Translations under genes and position numbers: made by a program
Notes under the pieces: model-generated
What the model was told of the DNA's origin: nothing
Seen by the model: the letters and a program-made list of their open reading frames with translations, nothing else
Databases searched by the model: none
Source of the DNA: Larix sibirica
Taxonomy: Eukaryota; Streptophyta; Pinopsida; Pinales; Pinaceae
Direction of reading: 5' to 3'
NCBI GenBank assembly: GCA_004151065.3
Contig: NWUY0300042085.1
Span: 1 to 21,365 of the forward strand
Length of the DNA stretch: 21,365 nucleotides
In this document: piece after piece, positions 11,071 through 19,570 of the stretch
Numbering within the stretch: the first letter of the stretch is position 1
Layout: each line of letters opens with the position of its first letter

Positions 11071-11119
11071 ACAACTTTTCTTACAATAAAAAGTTGTTTT
11101 TTCCGGTGTGAAAAAAAAA
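11071..11119 (+). promoter_or_regulatory. LINE-B 3' terminal stem-loop, AATAAA and A-tail
   Basis: ACAACTTTT (11071-11079) pairs exactly with AAAAGTTGT (11089-11097) around a 9-nt loop. AATAAA overlaps the right arm (11085-11090). A T-rich stretch, CCGGTGTG and A9 follow. LINE RTs recognise structured 3' ends in some families; the role here is inferred from position. Confidence 0.55.
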
Positions 11120-11436
11120 CATATGTTTCGTCCAACAAGGAACAAATCTCCAAAATAAAAACCTCACATATAATGACGAAAACAAATTGTACCTTCTAGA
11201 ATAGACCACCAGCATGGAGTCTAATCATGTGCCTTTTAAAAAACAATCCTTTTAGAAAACACCAATTTTATCCATGTATAGAGCAAAAACCTATACTTTC
11301 TACTAAAAAACCCTTAAATCACTTATATTTGCTTCAAAGAAGGCCGATATTTTCCATTTGAGATTGCCTCAATATTTAATAGTGTAAAACAATTAATATG
11401 CAAAATAATACAATCATATTAAAACGTATTTGTTAC
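11120..11436 (+). repeat. ~390-bp tandem array, remainder of unit 8 (right of LINE-B)
   Basis: The array picks up at CATATGTTTCGTCCAACAAGG, exactly where unit 8 stopped at 5197. It runs through ACAAATTGTACCTTCTAGAATAG and a shortened CATGTATAGAGC block to CAATTAATATGC and ACAATCATATTAAAACGTATTTGTTAC. It is more diverged and slightly shorter than the internal units, as expected at an array edge. Confidence 0.88.
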
Positions 11437-11591
11437 CTGGAGCTCATACTTATACCCTCTTTAAAAAAACATAGGTCAACATTGTCCAAACATAAAACCA
11501 CTTCAAGGAACGACATCTCTCTATGCATAGAGTCACTTCAAGGAAGGCCATGCTTCATATGAATATTTTCAGTTGCAAATTGTCTTCTATA
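11437..11591 (+). repeat. Degenerate edge of the ~390-bp array
   Basis: Only partial similarity remains: AAACCACTTCAAGGAA, TATGCATAGAGTCACTTCAAGGAAGGCCATGC, and TATTTTCAGTTGCAAATTGTC correspond to the CAAAGAAGGC and TTTTCCATTTTAGATT parts of the unit. I read it as a decayed ninth unit. Confidence 0.5.
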
Positions 11592-11872
11592 ATGTAAGAG
11601 AATCAATATCATTCGTTGCATAGAGAGAAGTCATGGAAGATACGCATTATCTTCATAAATAAAGTTAATCTATTAAATTTTGAATAAATAAAGAAAAGTT
11701 CAAAAATCTTTAATCTCGTATTTTTGAAGGATGTAAGAGAATCAATATCATTCGTTGCATAGAGAGAAGTCATGGAAGATACGCATTACCTTCATAAATA
11801 AAGTTAATCAATTAAATTTTGAATAAATAAAGAAAAGTTCATAAATCTTTTAATCCCATATTTTTGAAGGAT
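11592..11872 (+). repeat. 139-bp tandem duplication
   Basis: Two copies, starting with GTAAGAGAATCAATATC at 11594 and 11733 (period 139), differ at only a few positions over their length and both end in TATTTTTGAAGGAT. The copy contains ATTCGTTGCATAGAGAGAAG and GAATAAATAAAGAAAAGTTC. No coding potential is seen. It lies about 0.6 kb past the stop codon of the tubby gene. Confidence 0.92.
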
Positions 11873-12457
11873 GGAAAGTTCCAAACATATTTGTTTTAAT
11901 CTCCAGACACTTAAAATCTCAAATTAAAATGGAACTATATACCAATTTCTGGATAATGTAGTGTGTCTGGTAATATGTTAGAAAAGCACCATTCATTGAT
12001 AACTCTTAAAATGGAACTACCAATAAAGCACCTCTCTCATCGATAACTCGCATTATTACTTTTAACTGTCTTGCCTTGTGAGGTTACATACCACTAAGTA
12101 CTTCCTTTGATCATCTAATCAAGTCTAACTAAGTACTTCCTTTGATTATCTAATTAAAGCCTAATGACTTTTTTAAGATGAGCAGTTTATACAAATCACT
12201 AAGGCATTAAAATCTCAAATTCTAATGCAAAGTATCAAGTTATATTCTTCAAATAATTGTTGATAACGGCCAAATAGAAAATCCACGAAGACCTTCAAAT
12301 TTCCAGGCCTCTCTCTGGCATATCACTTATAAGGGCCACCTTATTGTCCTTCATAGCGTTAGGATAGGATATACTACTAAGAAAACTAAAAAGTTTTAAT
12401 CTCCAACGAGTATTTGGAAGAATAGAAGCATATGTCACTGGTGATACCGTATCATTC
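11873..12457. other. Non-coding region downstream of the tubby gene (includes its 3' UTR)
   Basis: This follows the TGA of the minus-strand tubby gene and must hold its 3' UTR and poly(A) site. No canonical AATAAA is obvious on the minus strand; a variant AATAAG lies about 115 nt past the stop (near 12340-12345). A 36-bp direct duplication (CTAAGTACTTCCTTTGAT at 12093 and 12129) is present. I see no ORF worth calling. Confidence 0.45.
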
Positions 12458-15400
12458 TCAGACGGAACAGCAAAGCTTGGAATCAATAGATGCCAAGCAT
12501 GTACAAAAAGCTTGGTAGCCAGTCATGGGGAACCTGTCAAAACAAATGTCATCCTCTTTCAGCATAAGATGCAAGTGGCTCTAGCGACTAAAAATATACA
12601 GAAAGAATCATCCTAAGAATTACCTGTAATCCATAATATATTTTGATTTCCCAATCTTTCCAAGAAGCAGTATTGATTGCTTGCCATTTTCCTGAACAAC
12701 GTACAACAAATTTCGAAACTAAGTCCACATACAGATTGCGTACTTTACTTCAAATTTCGAAACTAAGTCCACATACAGATTGCGTACTTTACTTCAAATC
12801 TCGAAACTAAGTCCACATACAGATTGCTCACTTTACTTCAAATCTATATTTATATTCATTAACTTAGGAATACTTGGAAACCAAAGCAATTTACTACCTC
12901 CATCGTAAGCTGAAAATTTTTAACGGAAGTTCTGATCCGGACACCCAGTCTTGCCCTATCTCTAAAGTCAAGCTCATAGCGTTTGTTCTCCTGGATGCAG
13001 CAAGAGATTTTCAGCAACCAAAACCCTCTTCATTGTAAATGATCAATGTCTATCCATATTTCGGACGGAACAATCAAAAGAAAGAGGAAATAGGGGCATT
13101 TTCTCAAAACGCATCTTTACCTTGTTGTAATAAGGAACTTTTGAGACTAACTGGTGTACTTTGGACATGTTCTCTTCCCAATTGTACGGAAGTCCATCGG
13201 GATGCTGTTATCAGCACGTATCATTTCATTAGAACTAAACCTCATTTTACAAATAGCATTCTCTCATTTGGTGCTCCATGTACATCAACGATTTGAATTG
13301 AATCAAGTTGTAACAGTGGGCCAGTGCCATTTGAATTCTTTGCAACTGTAAAATGGGCTTACCTGCGTTGTATTTTTTATTTGCATAGATTGTTGCTTTG
13401 AAATGCAGACCCGCATACTCCTAAAGGTCCCAGTCAATGTAGTTACAGTAGGCGCAAATCTGTTTACCACAATTAAAACCCAAAACACATTAAGGTTCAA
13501 TGCCATCAACTTACAGCTGTTCCGAGGAGAAAATTTCGAGACAAAGGTCAACGAAATACAAGAAGGCAAATTCCCAGATTCGAAACTTACGTTACAACTC
13601 CAAGAAGTTGCTTCGTCTCTCTTCCATGAGAATCTAGGGGACTTCCCTGCAAAAATTGATAAACAAAATACATAACCCAAAGGCCTTCTATGCTAAACAG
13701 AATAGTGGTTCTGGTTCTGGTATTCTGTAATCGACAGTACTTTTTTGGACTATTTGGAAGACCTTGGAAATCAAACTTGCAGATATTCACCTGATCCCAA
13801 ATGTTATATCGCGATCCTACGAGGTTAGCTGTCACCGTCCCAAGATAACCTTCATCTGACTTTGACAAGATGCCAAAGCAACTCTGGGCAATAATGAATT
13901 CTGACCGGCCACCTTTTCTCCGGTGACGAGCAACAGCAAGTTTTCGATCTTGTCTTCCATGCCCTTCCTACAAAGTCATAAAATATTCAACAATTAATAC
14001 TTTTACCTCTAAATATGGTTCTGTAGGTTGAAAAACATTCACGCCGAAACTGAAAAGCCATAGGCTAAAAGATATTTAATATTTCATCAATTTGTTAAAA
14101 AGCATAAAAAACATTCACGCCTAAACTGAAAAGCCATATGTTAATAGATATTTAAATTTCATCAATTTATTAAAAGATATGAAAAACATTCACGCCGAAA
14201 CTAAAAAGCAATAGTCATAGATATTTAAATTTCATCAATTTGTTGAAAGGTATGATTCTCCTAATAAAAGGAAAACTTAAATAAATTAATACATATTAAT
14301 ACAACAAAATCGAAAAATCATACCAGCTGATACTGATTAATACATCAAAAACATATTAATACAACAAAATCGAAAATTCATATCAGCTGATACTGTGTTT
14401 AATGGTTGGAAAGTTCCATTTGATTTTATACTTTACCCTTTGGATTTTTGCATTACTGTTTTTTAAGCAAAAAGGCAAGGGAAAGATCATCGTCCATATG
14501 GAGCATATAGAGTCTGTGTGCCCGTGGGATTTGTTCGTTGTGACAAGAAAACCAAGTAAAGCAAGAACAAAAAGGCAAAGGAAAGCTCATCGTCCATGTG
14601 GAGCATAGAGAGTCTGTATGCCTTGTTCGTTGTGAGAAGAAAACCAAGTAAAGCAAAAACAAAAAGGCAAAGGAAAGATCATCGTCCATGTGGAGCATAG
14701 AGAGTCTGTGTGCCCGTGGGATTTGTTCGTTGTGAGAAGAAAACCAAGTAAAATGGTGTCATATCCAGCCAGAAGTCTTCATACCTTTTACATTTGCTCT
14801 TACATGTATGTTTTGTTTTTAAATTTACAGTTTGAGGAGCAATGGTTAATGTCAGAATGGGATAAACGTCACTTAAGTTCTCCTGCCCTAGTAGCAGAGA
14901 AAAGTTCTACACTCGTAGGAAAACTTTTACTGTAGCTGCCATAAAATATACTCTAAAAAAATCGTACTTTTCCAGTTTTTATGAATATGTTGATACAGGA
15001 GCAAGTATTTTGTTCACAAATCTTATATCCATGGTGACGAAGCTATCCTTGAGATTTGCACACCACGGTAGCATTTTGAGACACTGAAACAGCATGTCCT
15101 TGCGAACAAAATCCCAGGGTATATCTTATTGCAAATACAGATAAACCAATTTTCATTTATGTTTCAAAACAAATTTTGGCCTCCTTTGTTGTCTGTAAGG
15201 CCAAGCAGGCAAACATCAAAAGGTCTTCAATCCTAAATGCAGTTTTTTAAATCTTGCTTACTAATAAAGGAAATTGTGACGCCTATATGATATTCTCTCA
15301 AAAACAATCTATTCCCTGATGGCTTCTGGCTCTGTTTAAACTTTTGACACTTCTATTTTTCCACAAAAGATGGTTTGAAACAAACAATGAATGTACTGAT

Positions 15401-16738
15401 AAATAAAATTTTAATGGTATTCAAGATTCACCTGAAATGTTTTCCAGCTTTTAAGCACATGGATTCATTGTTCATCTTCCAGTATTTTTAAATGTTAAAA
15501 TGCTGGTTAAAAACATGTGTTTTCTCTTAAAAAAAAATTAAGAGTTAGAATCTGAGAAGGATTAGGGTAAAACTTAAGTAGTCACATGGCTGCATGGACA
15601 AGGTGCCTTGTACCACATACTAAAAAAAATCTGATACTTAAGTAGTCACATGGCTGCATATGACTGCAAAGACAAGGTTCCTTATACCACAAACAACAAA
15701 CAAAGAATCAGAGTAAAACTTAAGTAGTCACATGGCTGCATGGACAAGGTGCCTTGTACCACATACAAAAAAAATCTGATGCTTAAGTAGTCACATGGCT
15801 GCATATGACTGCAAAGACAAGGTTCCTTATACAACAAAAAAAGAATCCGATACATCAATTTGGTGTCTGAAGAGACCTTGACCTTAAAAATCTGAGGAAA
15901 AAAAAACTGGACTGACGAATCTACTCTGTAAACTTCGACACTGAACTAGGATGCACTATGACAAATTCATATACAGTTTATAATAAATTGGGTACTGAAA
16001 ACTAAGAGCCAAGAAGGATTATGTTGCAGAGGAAACATACATTAGTATACAGAGAATACACAGAAGCATTTTCGAGTCCGTCGGACCGTTCCCGCACAAT
16101 ATAGCACGTACAGCGACCAATATCGATCTGAAGTGGCCTGCATAACAAGGACCTGCAACATGAAAAGCGTTATTGCTCTCTTGAAATACTGCAGAACTTT
16201 CTGGTAAATAAAACCTCAAAATGCGTGTACATGTGCACACTGTAGCTGAGAAAAAAAATTACCTGTTTGGAAGAGTAGACCACGCAGGGGCAGGGGCAGC
16301 TTCAGCGTCTGAATCGTCCCAGACAAACATACAGTTGTTCGGCGTGGCTGGAAAACGACCAAATTTTGAGTCCGGTTCATTCATTTGTATACACACTTGA
16401 AGTGAAGTCGGTTTCAAGACACGGGATTCGGTGTTATTTTTATTGTTACCGAGTGAGGCGTGTTTAACCAGCCTTTTGCCCTTTTTAGACGGCGATTTCC
16501 CCTTGGAAGGCTCCGTTAAGCGAATCTTGGAAAGGCTCTCTTGAAACAAGCTCCCATTATTTTCCTTATCACATAACACAGAAGTACCTCCGCAAAGATG
16601 CAAATTAAGATTACCAGTAGAACGATCCGATGAACTGTTGCGGCTTCGGTCGTGCTTCAGCTCCGTTAAAGGATTAACATATAAGGATTTATACGACGTC
16701 GGCCGTAAATTTACTGTCGACTTCTTCAATCTCGGCAT
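12458..16738 (-). CDS. TLP8: Tubby-like protein without F-box (TLP8 type), 9 exons, 412 aa
   Basis: Exons, read on the minus strand: 16738-16263, 16152-16041, 13967-13791, 13646-13591, 13459-13363, 13204-13121, 12990-12898, 12691-12624, 12533-12458 (TGA at 12460-12458). All introns are GT-AG, all junctions are in phase, and the CDS totals 1239 nt. Residues 1-139 are basic, Ser-rich and low complexity (MPRLKKS start; DKEN at 57-60), with no F-box. The tubby C-terminal domain starts near WSTLPNR (153-159) and continues with DIGRCTCYIVRE, a basic patch RHRRKGGR (210-217) where animal tubby binds phosphoinositide, GTVTANLVGSRYNIWDQ, FAPTVTTLTG, SVKNFQ (356-361) and the C-terminal signature AFCTCLASIDSKLCC (396-410). 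Arabidopsis TLP8, as I recall it, is similar in length, lacks an F-box and shares SDxEAAPA and WSTLPNR. The likely role is lipid-tethered or nuclear regulation; its biochemistry is not settled. I see no defect in the frame. Confidence 0.93.
12713..12846. repeat. 44-bp minisatellite, 3 copies, in tubby intron 7
   Basis: GAAACTAAGTCCACATACAG begins at 12715, 12759 and 12803, exact 44-bp spacing. The first two copies are identical over the unit and the third differs slightly (GCTCACTTTACTTC). It fills most of the 206-nt intron 7 (12692-12897), leaving the splice sites untouched. Confidence 0.95.
14031..14253. repeat. ~76-bp tandem repeat, 3 copies, in intron 2
   Basis: ACATTCACGCC begins at 14035, 14111 and 14186 (spacing 76 and 75). 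Each copy continues with (A)AACTGAAAAGCCATA and GATATTTAA...TTTCATCAATTTGTTA. Confidence 0.92.
14291..14396. repeat. 60-bp tandem duplication in intron 2
   Basis: ACATATTAATACAACAAAAT begins at 14291 and 14351. Both copies run on through CGAAAA-TCATA(C/T)CAGCTGATACTG. Confidence 0.92.
14466..14753. repeat. ~100-bp minisatellite, 3 copies, in intron 2
   Basis: CAAAAAGGCAA(A/G)GGAAAG begins at 14468, 14568 and 14660 (spacing 100 and 92). The middle copy lacks about 8-10 bp (CCCGTGGGATT). Each copy contains CATCGTCCAT(A/G)TGGAGCAT and GAAAACCAAGTAAA. It is GC-richer than the surrounding intron and open in several frames, which produces spurious ORFs. Confidence 0.94.
15570..15853. repeat. Two-level (higher-order) tandem repeat in intron 2
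   Basis: CTTAAGTAGTCACATGGCTG begins at 15573, 15637, 15719 and 15782. Copies 1 and 3 continue CATGGACAAGGTGCCTTGTACC; copies 2 and 4 continue CATATGACTGCAAAGACAAGG. The basic units are 64 and 82 bp, and the A-B pair repeats every 145-146 bp, so an A-B pair was duplicated as a whole. Confidence 0.94.
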
Positions 16739-16954
16739 GGTAAAGCAGTGCAAACTCTACTCAAAATCTTAAAATTTAAAAAGTAATGATGTCGTCCCCT
16801 GCTCTGCTCCAATTTTCGTAAAATCTTCTGCAACCCTTCAGAAAATATGCAAACTCTTACCATATGAAGTCATTCTCGTCTCTCTAACCCTGTAAACACA
16901 GATCCAAAGGCATAAATCTCAAAGTAGACCGTCATTCAAAGATTCACCGTCAAA

Positions 16955-16966
16955 ATTATATATTTA
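16955..16966 (-). promoter_or_regulatory. Possible TATA box of the tubby gene
   Basis: The minus strand reads TAAATATATAAT about 220 nt upstream of the ATG. The sequence fits a TATA box and the distance would give a 5' UTR of about 190 nt. It is one of several AT-rich runs, so support is weak. Confidence 0.22.
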
Positions 16967-16984
16967 CAAGCATATTTAACTCAA

Positions 16985-17250
16985 GCAGAGTCTAACAACA
17001 TATCGACGGGAATCTAACTGCTCTATCAGTCTTTCCACGGCAAAGATTGTAAATGATCAACTATAAACGCTCAAATTTTGGAAACAAAAAGAAATCACGG
17101 CCTGAATAGAAACCTTTAACAATATATTTCTGAGGAAATCTAACTGCTCTATCAGTATTTCCACGGCAAAGATTAAAAATGTTCAAATATTAACGCTTAA
17201 TTTTTCTAAACAAAGAGAAATCATGGGTTAAATAAAAACCTTTAACGATA
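16985..17250. repeat. 126-bp tandem duplication upstream of the tubby gene
   Basis: AATCTAACTGCTCTATCAGT occurs at 17011 and 17137, and AACCTTTAAC(A/G)ATATA at 17111 and 17237, both 126 bp apart. That gives two full units and the start of a third. The block lies 250-510 bp upstream of the tubby ATG, within the probable promoter region. Confidence 0.9.
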
Positions 17251-17597
17251 TACTTCGGTTAGTGCTCCGCTTTGTGTCAAAAAACAGCAATGTTCATCAA
17301 AACATTGCAACTCAAACATTTGGCAGCATAAACACAACTTCAGCCACAAATGACGGTGCAATATATCTGTTTCAGGAAATGCAAGGTAGAAATAGTCCAA
17401 ATGAAGGCTTCGGCTGTTTATTTTAGCCGTTGAAGGCTGTACTCTCCGGGCAGACAGCAACAGATATCAAAAACTATACACTTCAAAAATCTTTAAAGCT
17501 TTTCTCAACATTTCTCCAAGATTCAAGATTGCTTTTTTCAAAATTTCTCCAAAATTAAAGATTCAACGGTCCATCTCCTCTCCGTATTACCAAGAAC

Positions 17598-17843
17598 ATG
17601 GCTGTGCTCTCCAAATCGACAGCCATCCTGCACATTTGCCTAAAACTACCTAAACCTGTCGACTCTGCTTCCGACGTCTACTTGGAAGCTTGTCCAGAGA
17701 CTGTCAGCGCTTGTCCAAGTAATTTCACTCGCCAGTTCCCGAAAACGGCAGCACGCTCAGCAATAAATTATTTGAAAAGAAACAATCCGACGGGAGATAC
17801 CGCACTCACGGGAAATCCCGGTAGCACTGACATTTACCAGTGA
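17598..17843 (+). CDS. Unrecognised 81-codon ORF, divergent to the tubby gene
   Basis: It begins ATG at 17598 in an AACATGGCT context, favourable for plant translation, and ends TGA. The stretch is clearly richer in G and C than its surroundings. The predicted product (MAVLSKSTAILHIC start; DVYLEACPETVSACPS in the middle; DTALTGNPGSTDIYQ end) has no signal peptide, membrane segment or motif I recognise. It starts about 860 bp from the tubby ATG on the opposite strand. It could be a small gene, a first exon, a 5'-leader region, or chance. Confidence 0.2.
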   Translation: MAVLSKSTAILHICLKLPKPVDSASDVYLEACPETVSACPSNFTRQFPKTAARSAINYLKRNNPTGDTALTGNPGSTDIYQ

Positions 17844-18180
17844 AGAGTTTAAATCCAGAATTTAGAATTCAAGGAGCCGTTCCTCCCCCTGCCGTTGTTC
17901 CGCCGTACAAAACATAAATTCAAATCAAAACATCCGATTGGATTTCAAATTAGTTTGAATATTGTGGATGTTCGGTCAAAGATCGGTATAATTTTTTTAC
18001 TATATTTCTAGGGTATAGTAATACTTGTTATTATTATTAGGGTAATAGATTTGCTAGCTTCACGGCAGAGATCGACTTTCTGAAAATTTTCGTCTTTGGA
18101 TTTGCTAGCTTCCCGGCATGGCATGTGGTAGATATCGATTTTGTCTTTTTGTATGGGAGTTCCCTTTCTCCAGGTTTAAT
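17844..18180. other. Non-coding, with a 51-bp direct duplication
   Basis: TTGCTAGCTTC(A/C)CGGCA occurs at 18051 and 18102, with flanking similarity (GATCGACTTTCT versus GATATCGATTTTGTCT). No gene is seen. Confidence 0.6.
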
Positions 18181-18890
18181 TTTTAAAAAAAAGGAATTAT
18201 AGAAAGATGTTTATTTTCAGTGGGTTATGGTTGGATTTTGGTAAAAAAAAATTGGTAAAATTCAAAGTTGGAAGTGTTTAAATAATGTTTTTGAATTCAT
18301 AAATAAATTCAGCATTCTCAAATACCCCTATGACAACTCGATAATGCAATTTCCACCGCCAATATATGTGATTCTAAATTATTTTACAAATTTCCAAAGG
18401 AGTTAGAACAAACTAAGACTAAAAATATAGTCTAAAAAATTAAAAAATAGAATATTTAGACTACACCCTATCATCTGGGTATTATGGGGATATTTAAAAG
18501 TATTGAATCTATTTATAGATTCAAAAACACAATTTGAACATTTCAAAATTTAGATTTTATCCAAAAAATTATCTGATTTCCACCAAAATCCACCATAAAA
18601 TAAAAAACCTAAAATAAATAGACTACTTCTTTAATTATTATCAATTAAATTTATTTTTATAATAAAAAATAAAATTTAAATAACTAAAACTTATAATTTG
18701 ATATAAAAATTATTTTAAAATTTTAATAAAAATCAATAATAATAAAACTAATAACATTTAAATAACTCCTTTATTTTTATTTTTTATATTTAAAATAATA
18801 ACATAAATTTTAAAATAACTAGTTTTGAAATGTACAATTAAAAATATTATTAATTAATCATATATGTAATGAAATTGTTATCAACATAAA
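18181..18890. other. Very AT-rich non-coding stretch
   Basis: Long runs built almost only of A and T (for example 18590-18880) with no reading frame of interest. Such DNA can act as a matrix-attachment or easily unwound region, but nothing here proves a role. Confidence 0.5.
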
Positions 18891-19110
18891 TATTTTTTTT
18901 GAAAATGACATGCCAATAGTCTATTCAACCCTAAATCCTTATATTCTCATATATTTGTTGGATATGAAAAAGAATATAATATTTTTGAAAATGACATCCC
19001 AATAGACTTTTCAACCCTAAGTCCTCATATATTTGTCATGAGATGGATATGAAAAAGAATATAATCTTTTTGATAATGACATCCCAATAGTCTCTCAAAC
19101 ATAAGTTCTC
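18890..19110. repeat. 86-bp tandem repeat, 3 copies
   Basis: GA(A/T)AATGACAT(G/C)CCAATAG begins at 18901, 18987 and 19072. Copies share TTCAACCCTAA(A/G)TCCT, CATATATTTGT and GATATGAAAAAGAATATAAT. The third copy decays at its right end. Confidence 0.92.
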
Positions 19111-19560
19111 TAACCTATTTACAAGAATCACTTACAATTGTACTTTCACATGACTGACTTTGTTTGAATAAAGATATTTATTAGAGCAAGACTATTACAA
19201 ACAGGCACATTTGGTTCAATGCGATATAGAAAATGGTTAATAGTTTGGAATATAATTTCAAAGATAGGAGTAGGATTATAAAGATAGGAGTGGGATTATA
19301 AAGAGCTTATGCTCGTAGGTAAGTTGGTTAATTAAGTTTTTTTTAAATCTTTTGGGGTTATGATGACCAAGTACACATTAAGTTAGTTATAAATGTCCAC
19401 AGGCATAGGATATTGCTTGATCTCATTGAAGGGTACAACCTTGTTTGTGATCATGTCACAATGTCATTGTGAAGAGGTATGGCATTAGACTAGTCTGATC
19501 TAAGAGATTGGATTTAGACACTCCCACCACCACCAAGGGAAAAAAGGAATATAATTATAA
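19111..19560. other. Non-coding, with a 20-bp tandem duplication
   Basis: AGATAGGAGT(A/G)GGATTATAA occurs twice in a row near 19262-19302. The segment 19390-19450 (TATTGCTTGATCTCATTGAAGGGTACAACC) resembles 20160-20215, suggesting older dispersed copies of the same element. No gene is seen. Confidence 0.45.
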
Positions 19561-19570
19561 TGTGCTTAAC

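Larger units (their letters stand above)
5222..11119 (+). mobile_element. LINE-B: near-full-length but dead non-LTR retrotransposon
   Basis: About 5.9 kb, plus strand. The order is ORF1 (DUF4283-like domain and CCHC remnant, about 5222-6769), ORF2 (APE endonuclease, RT, zf-RVT, RNase H, 6766-10868), a 3' UTR of about 240 bp with AATAAA at 11085-11090, and an A9 tail at 11111-11119. The first 5' bases are missing: the ORF1 frame is open at the junction with no ATG. The element split array unit 8 between CCTACAT (5197) and CATATGTTT (11120), which rejoin to the usual CCTACATATGTTTTG. Stops and frameshifts throughout both ORFs mean it cannot move by itself. Confidence 0.93.
13968..16040 (-). other. 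Intron 2 of the tubby gene (2,073 nt), repeat-loaded
   Basis: The donor is ACTAAT|GTATGT at 16041/16040 and the acceptor is TTTGTAG|GAAGGG at 13968/13967. The other seven introns are 110-206 nt long, so this one is about ten times larger. It holds four tandem-repeat blocks (14031-14253, 14291-14396, 14466-14753, 15570-15853), listed separately. Short ORFs in 14402-14935 are readings of the 100-bp repeat and not genes. Confidence 0.85.

Noticed and set aside
12898-12990. Apparent frameshift in tubby exon 7
   Set aside because: A first reading misplaced one G in the GATAGGGCAA stretch; rereading the plus strand (TTGCCCTATC) gives an intact frame through SVKNFQ.
13303-13680. Long minus-strand ORF in the tubby region taken as one exon
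   Set aside because: The open frame reads through introns 3 and 4; splice sites and tubby conservation show two separate exons (13646-13591 and 13459-13363) with the first in a different frame.
14402-14935. Overlapping ORFs of 68-81 codons on both strands
   Set aside because: They are readings of the ~100-bp minisatellite inside tubby intron 2; both strands are open because the repeat lacks stops in several frames.
17242-17460. 72-codon minus-strand ORF upstream of the tubby gene
   Set aside because: It opens at TTG, not ATG, overlaps the 126-bp repeat edge, and shows no family features.
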